64,000 nt of DNA from Paenibacillus sambharensis (GTDB lineage: Bacteria > Bacillota > Bacilli > Paenibacillales > Paenibacillaceae): positions 107,464 to 171,463 of the forward strand of contig NZ_QKRB01000037.1 of the NCBI RefSeq assembly GCF_003233845.1, in the 5' to 3' direction. A program made the position numbers and the translations under genes. Positions 1 through 8,235 of the stretch are shown one piece after another (the stretch's first letter is position 1; the number at the start of each line of letters is the position of its first letter). Under the pieces are notes generated by a model. That model was not told the DNA's origin, did no database searches, and saw only the letters and a program-made list of their open reading frames with translations.

Positions 1-121
1 TAACTTCGTCACTTTCAGCCGCCTGTACGGAATATCCTCCCCACGCCGGTACCAGTCCTGCTACCAGGACCGTAGCCGCCAGTGTAGTACGGATGCTCTT
101 TTTCGGATTGAATCGTTTCAC
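1..121 (-). CDS. N-terminus of a secreted protein (partial, runs off the left edge)
   Basis: A GTG start at 121 follows an AGGAGG ribosome binding site (131-136) at 9-nt spacing. The 40 visible residues form a classic Gram-positive signal peptide: basic start (VKRFNPKKS), hydrophobic core (LAATVLVAGLVPAW) and a likely cleavage after VQAA. The mature protein lies outside the window, so no function can be given. It lies left of the outermost rlmH-like repeat, so it may be ordinary chromosome rather than cassette cargo. Confidence 0.6.
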   Translation of the reverse strand, partial: MKRFNPKKSIRTTLAATVLVAGLVPAWGGYSVQAAESDEV

Positions 122-484
122 TGTTCGTTACCTCCTGTATAAAAGTATTGGACTGCTTCCTATCCGGTTTCAACCAAACCGATCGAATCGAAATAGGAGA
201 AAAACATTTAAAAGCCCTCCCTCCTATTAACACGAGCCAGTAAAATAAAACTTTTTATACAACATACCCATCTATCTTTAAGCCGTTTATGCCATTTCAC
301 AGGATTCGTATAAGACTCCGATTCCCTTTTCATTTTGTCCCTTTGACTGCCGCTTCGCTGCGTTCGGCCGCCGTGTAGCGCATAATATTTCAAATGAAGA
401 TCAGCGAAAGAATGAGTTGCTAAAAAAGTGCTTAAAAATCTGGAGGGAGGAGGAACAAAAGCGAGGTATGCGCTCATTCGGCAA
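122..484. other. Intergenic stretch without a recognisable gene
   Basis: It holds the 5' leader of the leftward secreted-protein gene and then about 300 bases in which I see no credible start, ribosome binding site or protein family. An open frame on the minus strand (208-537) has no recognisable product and overlaps the transposase remnant to its right, so it is not called. Confidence 0.4.
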
Positions 485-795
485 ATGAATGAAAAAAGGT
501 AGATCCAGCGGCTTTGCAGCTTGTTTGGCGTCTCCAAAAACGGCTATAACGCCTGGTTGAATCGGTAGAGCGAAGATCGGGATGCGGCAGACAAACAGCT
601 GGTAAGCAATCTGTATAAGAAGTACGACGGCACTTACGGTACAGGCAGCCGCAGCTTTTTCTGTGGCAGGAAAAAGGGATCTGGATGAATTACAAAAAAG
701 TGCTCCCGCTTATGCAGAGGCTCGGAATCCAGTCCCGAATCTGCAAAAAGAGCTGGTATTCCTACACAGCTGACGCAGCTGGCCAGCTTCCTACG
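485..795 (+). pseudogene. Degraded IS3-family transposase OrfB fragment
   Basis: Translating 485 onward gives an N-terminal OrfB signature (LCSLFGVSKNGYNAWLNR, then KKYDGTYG) interrupted by two TAG stops. A missing base near 639 shifts the frame, after which YRQPQLFLWQEKGIWMNYKK and MQRLGIQSRICKKSW continue the same family. This is the helix-turn-helix/linker part of IS150-like OrfB. The catalytic DDE domain is absent. The remnant cannot encode a working transposase and marks old insertions beside the rlmH site. Confidence 0.75.
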
Positions 796-940
796 TTCAC
801 TCAGCTCTCTTCCTTCCGTGGGATGTGACGAGGATGGTGCACTCAAAATACGTTAGCCCAAAGTACCTTTCTAAGGCTACCATAACCCGAAACCTGCACA
901 TATATACAAATCCATGCCCCGTAAGGAACTCCCCCAAAAA

Positions 941-970
941 AACTAGCCGCTACTTATGGTACGGTTCACC
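941..970. repeat. rlmH 3'-end direct repeat A (att-like, outermost)
   Basis: Read on the minus strand, 970-950 encodes Gly-Glu-Pro-Tyr-His-Lys-stop, the exact C-terminus of the rlmH at 12547-13026. The adjoining ACTAGCC on the left is shared with repeat B. Nothing else of rlmH is present here. Direct copies of the rlmH terminus mark cassette integration at this gene. The 120 bases to the right hold only the ada leader, and 796-940 shows no gene. Confidence 0.7.
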
Positions 971-1093
971 GCACTGTCTGTAACGGCAAGCTTTTGGGCC
1001 ACTTCATGCCTCCAAAATAGATGCCTGATTTTCGGCTACGAAGATCGGAATCGCAGGGTATAATTAACTTATTCTTGATTAGTAGGTGTTAGC

Positions 1094-2151
1094 ATGATCG
1101 TTATCCAGGAACGAAAAATCGAATATTATAATGCGCTTGTTGAGAAAAATTCCGAATACGAAGGTGTTTTCTATGTGGGCGTCACGTCCACCGGTGTGTT
1201 TTGCCGACCGACTTGTCCGGCGAGGAAACCAAAGTTCAGTAACTGCGAATTCTATGAGTCAGCGCAACAGGCGCTCCTAGCTTCCTTCCGTCCCTGTCAG
1301 CGTTGCGGCCCCTTGTCACACCCGAATCAAGTCTCGGATATCGTGCGGTTCCTTGTCGAGGCGGTTGAGCAGAATCCCGAGAAGCGCTGGAAAGGACAAG
1401 ATTTCAAGGCTTTGTCTATCGACGAATCTACTGCACGCCGTCAATTCAAGAAACGATTCGGTATGACATTCGTTGAATATGCCAGAGCCCGTCGAATGGG
1501 ACTAGCCTTGAAGAGCATCCGATCGGGGGAGAACATAATTAACACGCAATTAGATTTAGGATACGATTCCAGCAGTGGATTCAGAGACGCGTTTTCTCGC
1601 ATCATGGGCGCACCTCCTACGCGTCTAGACGATAGCCGTATTTTCAAAGCAGCCTGGCTGGACACGCAGCTCGGACCTATGATCGCAATAACGGACGAAA
1701 GTAAGCTGTTTCTTTTAGAATTCGTCGATCGTAGAGGACTGGAACGCGAAGTTGAACGGCTAAGGAAAAGAATGAAAGCTGCGATTATTCCCGGACAGAC
1801 CGTACCGATTCAGTCGCTGGAACGAGAACTCACTCAATATTTTGAAGGTACGTTAACTGATTTCAAGACTCCACTCCATTTAGTAGGATCGCCTTTTCAA
1901 CAAAGCGTATGGAATCATTAAGACGTATTCCGCCAGGGGAAACCCGTTCCTATGCTGACATCGCGAAGGCACTTGGGAAACCGAATGCTTATCGTGCAGT
2001 TGCGCAAGCGAACGGCGCTAATCAATTGGCCATTGTCATTCCCTGTCACCGTGTGATCAACTCCAATGGCAAGTTCGGTGGATATGGAGGCGGCGTCACT
2101 CGCAAAGAATGGCTTCTAAATGACGAGAAAAGAGGAACATCAAGCTTATGA
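1094..2151 (+). pseudogene. ada: Ada-type methylated-DNA repair activator/methyltransferase, frameshifted
   Basis: The first frame has the Ada zinc/methyl-acceptor domain (Cys37, Cys41, Cys68, Cys71 in FCRPTCPARKPK and RPCQRCGP), then an AraC-type DNA-binding domain at about 85-185, then the start of the O6-methylguanine methyltransferase domain. It stops at 1921. The neighbouring frame resumes at once (ESLRRIPPGETRSY) and carries the active-site motif PCHRV. Restoring one G at 1911-1912 would join them, so this is one gene with a single-base deletion. A TATAAT-like -10 lies near 1059. The last codons overlap the next gene by 4 nt (ATGA). Confidence 0.85.
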
Positions 2152-2932
2152 AAAATCAACTTGAACAAGCAAAGATATTTCACGAATTGCTAGAAATAGC
2201 CGCCCGCTCGTTCTCGTCAACGCATGGGATGCCGGAAGTGCACGGACCGTTCAACAAGCCGGTGCTCAGGCCATTGCTACCGGTAGTTGGTCAGTAGCGG
2301 CTGCACATGGATACGACAACGGCGAGGCACTCCCCTTCAGCCTTGTCCTATCAAATCTTCAGCGGATTTACAATCACGTGGATCTGCCCATTACAATTGA
2401 TATAGAAAGCGGCTATGGTCGGTCCCCAGAAATCGTCAAGGAGAACGTAATAAAGATTATCGAGAGCGGAGCAGTTGGTATCAATATCGAAGATCAGTGC
2501 ATGGATGGAACTGGACTGTATTCGGAAGAAGAGCACGCCTTTCGTATCGCAGCTGTGCGAATTGCCGCCGAACATACGTCGATTCCTCTTTTTATTAACG
2601 CTCGCACCGATATTTTCTTACAAGCCTCTGCAAATGAGCACAATAAGGCACATGTAGAAGCTGCCCTCCAAAGGGCACACGTCTATGCAGAAGCTGGCGC
2701 TCACGGATTCTTTGTTCCAGGTCTGTGCAACGAGAAGCACATCGAGAGCTTGTGTCGGCAATCTCCAATTCCCGTTAACGTGATGATATCCCCGGAATCG
2801 CCTTCTCTTCATAGACTGGTCGCATTAGGTGTTGCTCGCATAAGTTGCGGTCCGCATCCTTACTTGCATGTAATGAATGCACTAAAACAAGCCAGCTTTA
2901 GATCTCTAGCCTTGCAGGAACTTCAAACGTAA
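2148..2932 (+). pseudogene. Isocitrate lyase / PEP mutase family protein, frameshifted
   Basis: The ATG at 2148 overlaps the ada stop. The first 14 or so codons (MKNQLEQAKIFHELL) are in one frame. After a one-base shift around 2186-2193 the remainder is open to 2932: RPLVLVNAWDAGSA, then DIESGYG, GINIEDQ and FINARTD, which are the substrate and Mg-binding motifs of the family. Family members cleave or rearrange C-C or C-P bonds of oxaloacetate-like substrates; the substrate here cannot be told. Pairing with ada suggests co-transcription, but a repair role is inference. With the shift it should not make full-length protein. Confidence 0.75.
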
Positions 2933-3055
2933 ACACATGGTATCAGACGGTACTTACCATAGATCTAAACAGTTAACAACCTCAAAACGTAAGAAGGCTC
3001 CGTGCGGGACCTTACACTTTTTTCGAAAGGGAATGCTAGAATTCGCAAAATACTA

Positions 3056-3079
3056 GCCCTACTTATGATAAGGCTCACC
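3056..3079. repeat. rlmH 3'-end direct repeat B (att-like, cassette I/II junction)
   Basis: GCCCTACTTATGATAAGGCT continues to 3079 and matches the true rlmH end (12544-12567) at 22 of 24 positions. On the minus strand it reads Gly-Glu-Pro-Tyr-His-Lys-stop. It lies directly beside the left terminal inverted repeat of cassette II. Confidence 0.8.
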
Positions 3080-3080
3080 G

Positions 3081-3105
3081 TATCATCTATAGGGCGAAAT
3101 TTCTT
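3081..3105 (+). repeat. Left terminal inverted repeat of cassette II
   Basis: TATCATCTATAGGGCGAAAT (plus TTCTT) is an inverted partner of 12558-12534, differing at 3 of 25 positions. The outer part resembles the rlmH att core itself, so the left junction contains a direct and an inverted copy of the site back to back. Confidence 0.65.
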
Positions 3106-3201
3106 GATCAGCGACATTCAAAAATTAATTTCGCATTACTTGTATTATACGCTCATCTACAGCTCCAGCTTCATTGATGAAACTACACAGGCTAGATCTT
3201 A

Positions 3202-3423
3202 TTACTCCTTTTCAACCAGATCAATTAATTCCCTTATATCGGTAATGTTTAAAGCATTGGCTATTTTCTGTAGATGTTCAATATTAATAACCGTTCTGGA
3301 ACCACGAGCAAAGTCACTAATTGTAGCTTCTCTTATACCCGTCATTCTGGCGAGATCCTTTTGGGTGAGCTTATTAGGGTGATTTTCAATGACCTCTTTG
3401 AGCTTAATTTTCACTTCAAACAT
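3202..3423 (-). CDS. XRE/Cro-CI-family DNA-binding regulator (73 aa)
   Basis: A single helix-turn-helix domain fills the protein: LTQKDLARMTGIREATISDF is the recognition region and INIEHLQKIANALNITDIRELI the following helices. ATG 3423 is chosen because AAAGGAG sits 9 nt upstream; an upstream in-frame TTG at 3432 touches that site. The gene follows the AIPR-like gene after a strong terminator-like hairpin (3448-3476), so its expression may depend on read-through. It is the likely repressor of the cassette, with palindromes near 4647-4732 and 8218-8404 as candidate operators; that link is inference. Confidence 0.85.
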   Translation of the reverse strand: MFEVKIKLKEVIENHPNKLTQKDLARMTGIREATISDFARGSRTVINIEHLQKIANALNITDIRELIDLVEKE

Positions 3424-3447
3424 TCCATGCAACTCCTTTGAAAATCA

Positions 3448-3476
3448 ATAAAAGCCGTAATAGTTACGGCTTTTAT
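3448..3476. terminator. Perfect 13-bp hairpin between the AIPR-like gene and the XRE gene
   Basis: ATAAAAGCCGTAA (3448-3460), loop TAG and TTACGGCTTTTAT (3464-3476) pair perfectly. The run of T residues on either strand makes it a bidirectional Rho-independent terminator or an attenuator before the regulator gene. Confidence 0.75.
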
Positions 3477-3491
3477 GACTAATTATATTTA

Positions 3492-4622
3492 TTATATAGC
3501 TCTCTCGACAGTCATATGCAGGAGATCCCACACGTTAGAATCCTTGCCTACTGACAGAGGATTATTACTTACAGAATCAGAGAACTTTATTACTTTCGAT
3601 GCAAGTTCTATACGGAGCTTTCGATAAATCTCAAACGGGTCTTGCTTCCATTTATACATTTTAGTTTGAGAGTCTTCTTCAATAAGTGCACGAAATGCTG
3701 CAAGAACAGGGTATATGATTCCATCTGGAACTTTATAAGTTATTTCCTCATCACCAAACTTTACTTTACCGACAACATTCCCATCTTTATACCCCGAAAA
3801 CTTTTTAGAACCGTATCTGCCCCCATTCTCATTATACGCAATCGGCAAATCATTCTCTATTTGATTGTAGAGGTCAAATACATCAGGTGCTATATTATGC
3901 ATCTTTTCAAAGGGAGATTGATCCTCTAAGTACTTGTCCAAAATTTTCGCTTTATTAGAAAAGGCCCCTGTCGGATGGACATTTTGCGAATAATCCTCAA
4001 TGTTAAACATGGTAAGTATTGCAACTACTTCCCGTGCGTCAATGATTCTGATCCCTTGCCCTTTGTATTGATTTTGCTTAAAAGCAATTCGGTTATAAAA
4101 AGACATTCCACCGACAGAGTCTTTTATCGGAGCAAATTTACCTTCCAGCTCAGCTAGAGATTTCTCATCTACTTGGACCGAGGTGTTTCGTGCAGCGGCG
4201 AGAGCTAGAATGACATCTTCCACTCCCGTCATCATTTCAAACTCGACATACTGATTTACATCTTTAGCTTTATGTTTAAGGATTAGTTTGTAAGTATGTC
4301 CTCCGTCGATATTACCATGGACCTCTTCATCTTCAATAATAAAAGTCATCATCTCTGTTCCAGAGTTGTAACTAACACTTTTAACTGATAACACCAAACC
4401 TCTGTTATAGTTATAGAAGTTCATGTCGTCGGATGTCAGGGAGTCCTCTATCGCTTTAGCCACATCTGTTTTTAAGTTTTGATCCCTTGGGTTTGTTACC
4501 ATAGGGATATCGCTAGGCACACTTTTCACGTGTACGTAGCAACGATACTTTTTTCGGTCATCTCTTCCGAAAGGATCATCTTGCCGTCTGAACGATTTTA
4601 CAGGGATCTCAAATTTTCTCAT
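3492..4622 (-). CDS. AIPR-like (abortive infection phage resistance) family protein, 376 aa
   Basis: AGGAGG at 4629-4634 places the start at 4622. The diagnostic block is an NYNRG turn (residues 72-75), a short beta segment, then NIDGGHTYK (104-112). This corresponds to the NNG...(V/I)NGxQT core of AIPR proteins (PF10592) and resembles the DGQHR core of DndB. The rest is mixed alpha/beta with no recognised catalytic motif and no membrane segment. It has its own promoter (4692-4720) as well as the upstream operon. Family members are linked to phage resistance; a role here is inferred. It could instead be a distant DGQHR-type protein. Confidence 0.65.
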   Translation of the reverse strand: MRKFEIPVKSFRRQDDPFGRDDRKKYRCYVHVKSVPSDIPMVTNPRDQNLKTDVAKAIEDSLTSDDMNFYNYNRGLVLSVKSVSYNSGTEMMTFIIEDEEVHGNIDGGHTYKLILKHKAKDVNQYVEFEMMTGVEDVILALAAARNTSVQVDEKSLAELEGKFAPIKDSVGGMSFYNRIAFKQNQYKGQGIRIIDAREVVAILTMFNIEDYSQNVHPTGAFSNKAKILDKYLEDQSPFEKMHNIAPDVFDLYNQIENDLPIAYNENGGRYGSKKFSGYKDGNVVGKVKFGDEEITYKVPDGIIYPVLAAFRALIEEDSQTKMYKWKQDPFEIYRKLRIELASKVIKFSDSVSNNPLSVGKDSNVWDLLHMTVERAI

Positions 4623-4646
4623 TTGTACTCCTCCTAGAGTGCCTAA

Positions 4647-4732
4647 ACTGTCAGCTAGTGTGACAGTAGATGGGGTTTGTCTTACGGATTCATAATAGCA
4701 ATTTAAACTATTTCTGTAAAGCGAAATTTCGC
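4647..4732 (-). promoter_or_regulatory. Promoter and palindromes ahead of the AIPR-like gene
   Basis: On the minus strand TTTACA (4715-4720), a 17-nt spacer and TATTAT (4692-4697) form a good sigma-A promoter. A perfect 12-bp palindrome GCGAAATTTCGC (4721-4732) abuts the -35. Downstream of the expected start point, ACTGTCA (4647-4653) and TGACAGT (4661-4667) form an inverted repeat related to CTGTCATTATGACAG at 8330-8344. Confidence 0.55.
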
Positions 4733-4789
4733 AATTGAGTAATTAATTATTCACTAGAGCAACGGTCATTTATCGAGCCCGCTTACATT

Positions 4790-5692
4790 TCAACCCTTCG
4801 TTCTAATTGGAACTTTAGCTGATGGCACTACCCTAGATGAACTATTCAAGTGAACATCTTGATCATCAAAGAAAATATGTGCTCCAAACGCCTTCAACAC
4901 GCCTTCTTTGGGGGCCCCTCCAAGAAAGAAAGCCTCATCAATTCTTATTCCCCAACCCCTCAATGTTAATATTACTCTCTTATGAGCCGGACTATTTCTA
5001 GCCGTTACCAATGCTGTACGTATTGGATTATTATCGGGACCAAATTGTTTCTGCAAAAACGAAATAGTTCTAAGTAATTTAGCGAACGGACCATCAGAGA
5101 GGGGCCTTTCCGCATTCCTTTTCTCATGTTCAAGAAATGCCGGAAGACCTTGAGTTTGATATATCTCTTCCGATTCCTCCGAAAATAGAACTGCGTCACC
5201 ATCAAATGCAATTCTTATTTCAGATGTAGAGTTATTTTCGTAAGAGGTGTCGGTTTTGTAAACTAATCCCGCTGCAACACCTGCATCTATTGCCCCCTGA
5301 ACATCTTTCTCTTCTGCGGACAAAAAGAGATCTACGTCAAACGCCTTAAGATATTGAGCTAAAGATCGTCCGCTTGTAAGTGCCGTTCGTGTAATATCAA
5401 GACCATAGTGTTCGATGGAATTAAATATTCTAAGACTTGTATCTGCATTATTCCGAGACATTATTATGACTTCAGTCTTTCTTTTCCCCTCAACAATTTC
5501 ATTTAAGTGTAAGATGCTTTTTATCAGACTAAAAGCAATTCCAGGTTTTAGAACCTTGTTTTCATTTTCTATTTGATACTTCGAATATGCCTCTAGACCC
5601 TGAGTTTGAAAAATTTCCTCTTCTTCTGATAATTCAAATAGAGCTCTTGATGACACTCCAATGACTAAATAATTTGTCAAATCGTATGCCAT
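4790..5692 (-). CDS. Cytosolic 5'-nucleotidase (cN-I/PF06189 family), 300 aa
   Basis: The family hydrolyses nucleoside monophosphates. Clear family blocks are VIIMSRNNADTSLRIFNSIE (75-94), FDGDAVLFSEESE (163-175), RTALVTARNSPAHKRV, EAFFLGGAPKEGVL and the acidic FFDDQDVH near the end. Residues 10-65 and 160-215 are an internal duplication: QTQGL recurs exactly 150 residues apart, and the second copy holds the catalytic FDGD aspartates. The start at 5692 follows GAGGTGG, 17 nt after the nuclease gene. A housekeeping role is possible, but its position between a nuclease and an AIPR-like gene suggests nucleotide depletion as an effector activity (inference). Confidence 0.85.
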   Translation of the reverse strand: MAYDLTNYLVIGVSSRALFELSEEEEIFQTQGLEAYSKYQIENENKVLKPGIAFSLIKSILHLNEIVEGKRKTEVIIMSRNNADTSLRIFNSIEHYGLDITRTALTSGRSLAQYLKAFDVDLFLSAEEKDVQGAIDAGVAAGLVYKTDTSYENNSTSEIRIAFDGDAVLFSEESEEIYQTQGLPAFLEHEKRNAERPLSDGPFAKLLRTISFLQKQFGPDNNPIRTALVTARNSPAHKRVILTLRGWGIRIDEAFFLGGAPKEGVLKAFGAHIFFDDQDVHLNSSSRVVPSAKVPIRTKG

Positions 5693-5709
5693 AACATTAC
5701 CACCTCAAA

Positions 5710-6495
5710 TTATCTTCTTTTCTGATTTCGTGGAAATAAGTCATCTTCAATTAAATTTATGTACTTGTCTACATAAAACATATCCGGTTCATTTTTGTTT
5801 GCACGAACCCGTATTTCAAAGTTAGGGTTATCAGAGTTCTTATAGTCAAACAATATGAGGCCAATTCCTGAAATACGGCATAATCCATCAAGACGTGCAA
5901 TGTCTGCCTTATCAGCATAATTTGGAATAACAATGTAAGACTTATGACAAAATAGTTTATACGCACTTGCTTGTCCAAAAGCTGTAATTAAATCTCTAGT
6001 CTCTACTTTAATTTCGGCAGCCACTATTTCTATTGGAAACTGGATAACAGCTCCCCTTCTAGATTCACGGATACCTATAACATCCGGAGTGCCCCATTTG
6101 TCTTTAAAGCGCTTTCCTCCTAAAGGTATGGCATGTGTACATTCTTCAATATCATCAGTTAGCCAATCTGCAAAAGGAGCATAAAATTTCTCTTCCCGCT
6201 CTCTTTCTGTAACTTCAGTATTTGGTATTACAACCGATCCTTCATTACCTAGACTTTGATTGTCGACATAACTTGAATGTTTAAACAAGCCTTTGTCAAC
6301 TTTAACTATGGTCCCTTTAGTTTCTTGTTCAAGGCTAACAATTGTTGAACCTATCGTACTGTTACCAATCTCAAAGTGTTGTTCATTAATCTTTTTCTTC
6401 AACTCAGAAAATCTCATTCCTTCAGGTCTGTGAAGTAACAATTCAATCGCGCTATTTACTATTTTTCGCTTTTTGGTTGGAAGCGATTCTTTCAT
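5710..6495 (-). CDS. Winged-helix (HARE-HTH-like) plus PD-(D/E)XK nuclease-like protein, 261 aa
   Basis: Residues 10-75 look like the HARE/winged-helix fold seen at the N-termini of restriction endonucleases (AIELLLHRPEGMRFSEL... TIVKVDKGLFKH). A linker leads to a PD-(D/E)XK core: EEKFYAPFADWL, GTPDVIG with Asp138, then VAAEIKVE with Glu161 and Lys163, and QASAYKLFCHKSYIVIP, as in restriction-like nucleases that recognise or cleave DNA. All three catalytic positions are present. It lies between the DGQHR gene (126 nt upstream) and the nucleotidase (17 nt downstream). Specificity is unknown and no partner methyltransferase is in the window. Confidence 0.7.
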   Translation of the reverse strand: MKESLPTKKRKIVNSAIELLLHRPEGMRFSELKKKINEQHFEIGNSTIGSTIVSLEQETKGTIVKVDKGLFKHSSYVDNQSLGNEGSVVIPNTEVTEREREEKFYAPFADWLTDDIEECTHAIPLGGKRFKDKWGTPDVIGIRESRRGAVIQFPIEIVAAEIKVETRDLITAFGQASAYKLFCHKSYIVIPNYADKADIARLDGLCRISGIGLILFDYKNSDNPNFEIRVRANKNEPDMFYVDKYINLIEDDLFPRNQKRR

Positions 6496-6525
6496 TCCAT
6501 TTTTGCCCCCTTCACTTAATATGCT

Positions 6526-6560
6526 AAGCCCCCAGCTTTACTGGTATGTACTGGAGGCTT
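6526..6560. other. Hairpin in the gap between the DGQHR and nuclease genes
   Basis: AAGCCCCCAG (6526-6535) and CTGGAGGCTT (6551-6560) pair at 9 of 10 positions across a 15-nt loop. On the minus strand it lies upstream of the nuclease gene and has no T-tract, so a processing or partial attenuation site is more likely than a terminator. Confidence 0.4.
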
Positions 6561-6620
6561 CAGTTCCAAAGCTACGTTTAATAAGTTTGCCCAGATTAAT
6601 TAAAAAACTCCTTTCTAACC

Positions 6621-7844
6621 TCACTCGACAGGGTCAGGCAGCATTGCATTAGGCTCTTTCTTAATATTCCGGTAATCTGTAATGAGCTGTGCTTTTTCGT
6701 CATCATTGTAATTTACACCTACCATATAGGCAATTACACGAGCCGCTAACTTACGCGACGTGCTGTTAGCCTTTATCCTTCCACCCGGCTCGTACATAAC
6801 ATGAAGCCACGTGTTGGAATCTGAATCCCAGTTCACCTTATTGAGAGAAGCAATAATCTTAGACAAATTATCATACTCGTGTTCAAAACAGATTTGAATG
6901 GCCTCAACTAGAGCCATCTGGCCAACAGGTTTACCAACCAGAAGCTGTTCGCGGAATTTACCAATTTCAGTAGAATGGATCATTTCCGTAAACGGTTCAA
7001 ACTCTTTAACTAGCTGCTCCCATACTGACTTTACATGGTTATAGTATTTTGAAAGGTCTTTCGGCAACTGATTTTTAACTAAATTCTTTTTGCGAAGCAA
7101 GATTTCTGCACTCTCATAAAGAGTACCGATAGTCGTAAACTGCTTCGATGTCTTAGATAATGTATTAGACCTCCAGTTGACCTGGGCTTCTTTCAATGGT
7201 GCATCGGGGCCGATTAGTTTGCGGGAAATCAAAGCAAACGGGTCATCTTCGGAGGTAATGATATTATCACCTTTAGATGTCGGTTTTGCGTTCTTATTTA
7301 TTTTATTAAAGATCTTTCGAATCTTTTGGGAATTCCCTTCGTGGCGAATAAAGATGACAGTAACGTCTTCCTGTCCTAGATCTGGGTTATGGCCGAGGTC
7401 TTCAATAAGCTCGCCATCCTTCCCTTTGCCCGTAATCGCTACTTGGAGCGCTTTAAGTCGGTGTTGTCCGTCTAATGCAAAGAGACTTTCGCCTCCACTC
7501 ATGACCAAGAAACCAAATACTTGTGCTGCACTCTCGTAAAATTTGTTATTAGTTTTAAATGTAGCTGAAAGCGGCTCGAACTCAACACCTTGATCGTTGT
7601 AGATATCAACAATTAATGAGCCAAAAAACCTGTCTTCATCTTCTATTAAGTAAGGAGCCAATTCTGACTTTATTCTACCCCAGTTAATTTCTCGTTGTAA
7701 CCGCTCCTCAATTGTAAAGTCTTTCCAGTCGGCAAGTTCATCCGCTGATCGAATATCTCGAATAACATCCGCAGCCTTCATGACAGTTAAATAATATTCC
7801 GTGTTTCCTAATTTCCCTTTTAAAGATGGGTAAAGTCTTGCCAT
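6621..7844 (-). CDS. DGQHR domain protein (DndB-like family), 407 aa
   Basis: The family signature is FALDGQHRLKAL, with DGQHR at residues 125-129. Around it are SLIVDIYN upstream and VTVIFIRHEGNSQKIRKIFNKINKNAKPTSKGDN downstream, the 'FNKIN' block typical of DGQHR proteins. DndB regulates DNA phosphorothioation operons and DpdB acts in 7-deazaguanine DNA modification; this protein is a distant relative whose activity is unknown. The start at 7844 follows GGGGGAATTAGG, 12 nt after the GIY-YIG gene, so the two are co-transcribed. It differs clearly from the second, DndB-proper, gene at 8440-9508. Confidence 0.85.
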   Translation of the reverse strand: MARLYPSLKGKLGNTEYYLTVMKAADVIRDIRSADELADWKDFTIEERLQREINWGRIKSELAPYLIEDEDRFFGSLIVDIYNDQGVEFEPLSATFKTNNKFYESAAQVFGFLVMSGGESLFALDGQHRLKALQVAITGKGKDGELIEDLGHNPDLGQEDVTVIFIRHEGNSQKIRKIFNKINKNAKPTSKGDNIITSEDDPFALISRKLIGPDAPLKEAQVNWRSNTLSKTSKQFTTIGTLYESAEILLRKKNLVKNQLPKDLSKYYNHVKSVWEQLVKEFEPFTEMIHSTEIGKFREQLLVGKPVGQMALVEAIQICFEHEYDNLSKIIASLNKVNWDSDSNTWLHVMYEPGGRIKANSTSRKLAARVIAYMVGVNYNDDEKAQLITDYRNIKKEPNAMLPDPVE

Positions 7845-7856
7845 TCCTAATTCCCC

Positions 7857-8162
7857 CTATTCTTGGTAACGAATTTCATTGTAAACCGGATTGTACTTCT
7901 GAATGTAGTCCTTTTCTTTTTGCTTCATTTCTTTGTTAGAAATCGTAAGTTCGTAAGAAAATGAAACATCACTGTTGCCAGACAAGTTCTTTTTCAAGCG
8001 CCAATTATGTGTCTTACTAAGGTGCTTTTTAAATCGAGTTCGTAAATTTTTGGTTCTACCGATATACAGAACGTATGGCGAACTTTGTTCTTGAATTAGA
8101 TATACTCCCGGCAATTCGGGAATGGAATACTCTAATCCCAAGTTAAACTCGCAATCTTTCAT
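7857..8162 (-). CDS. GIY-YIG nuclease-superfamily protein, 101 aa
   Basis: It has the two hallmark strands, GVYLI (19-23) and YIGRTKNLRTRFKKHL (33-48), with the conserved Arg41 in the helix after YIG. The remainder is just the minimal domain, with KYNPVYN near the end as in UvrC/SLX-type members. The start at 8162 follows AGGGGGGAGG. It is the first gene of the leftward operon. Such small stand-alone domains may nick or cleave DNA; a direct role is inferred from the family. Confidence 0.85.
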   Translation of the reverse strand: MKDCEFNLGLEYSIPELPGVYLIQEQSSPYVLYIGRTKNLRTRFKKHLSKTHNWRLKKNLSGNSDVSFSYELTISNKEMKQKEKDYIQKYNPVYNEIRYQE

Positions 8163-8206
8163 TCTTGTCCTCCCCCCTCGTTCATGTTCCCAATATTTAT
8201 ATCTTG

Positions 8207-8235
8207 ACTATATTATAATTGGACAAGCCCGTCAA
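8207..8235 (-). promoter_or_regulatory. Promoter of the leftward cassette operon
   Basis: Minus-strand TTGACG (8230-8235), 17-nt spacer, TATAGT (8207-8212). One arm of an inverted repeat (TTGTCCAAT) lies inside the spacer, a classic position for repressor binding. It drives the GIY-YIG, DGQHR, nuclease and nucleotidase genes. Confidence 0.6.

Larger units (their letters stand above)
971..3058. mobile_element. Cassette I: short rlmH-site insertion carrying ada and a PEP-mutase-family gene
   Basis: The interval lies between rlmH-like repeats A and B and has only two cargo genes, overlapping by 4 nt and both broken by one frameshift. No recombinase gene and no convincing inverted repeat at both ends are visible, so it resembles a degraded or non-autonomous cassette rather than a complete one. 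Assignment as a separate cassette rests on the repeats alone. Confidence 0.5.

Noticed and set aside
208-537. Open frame on the minus strand of 109 codons
   Set aside because: No ribosome binding site and no recognisable product; it overlaps the transposase remnant.
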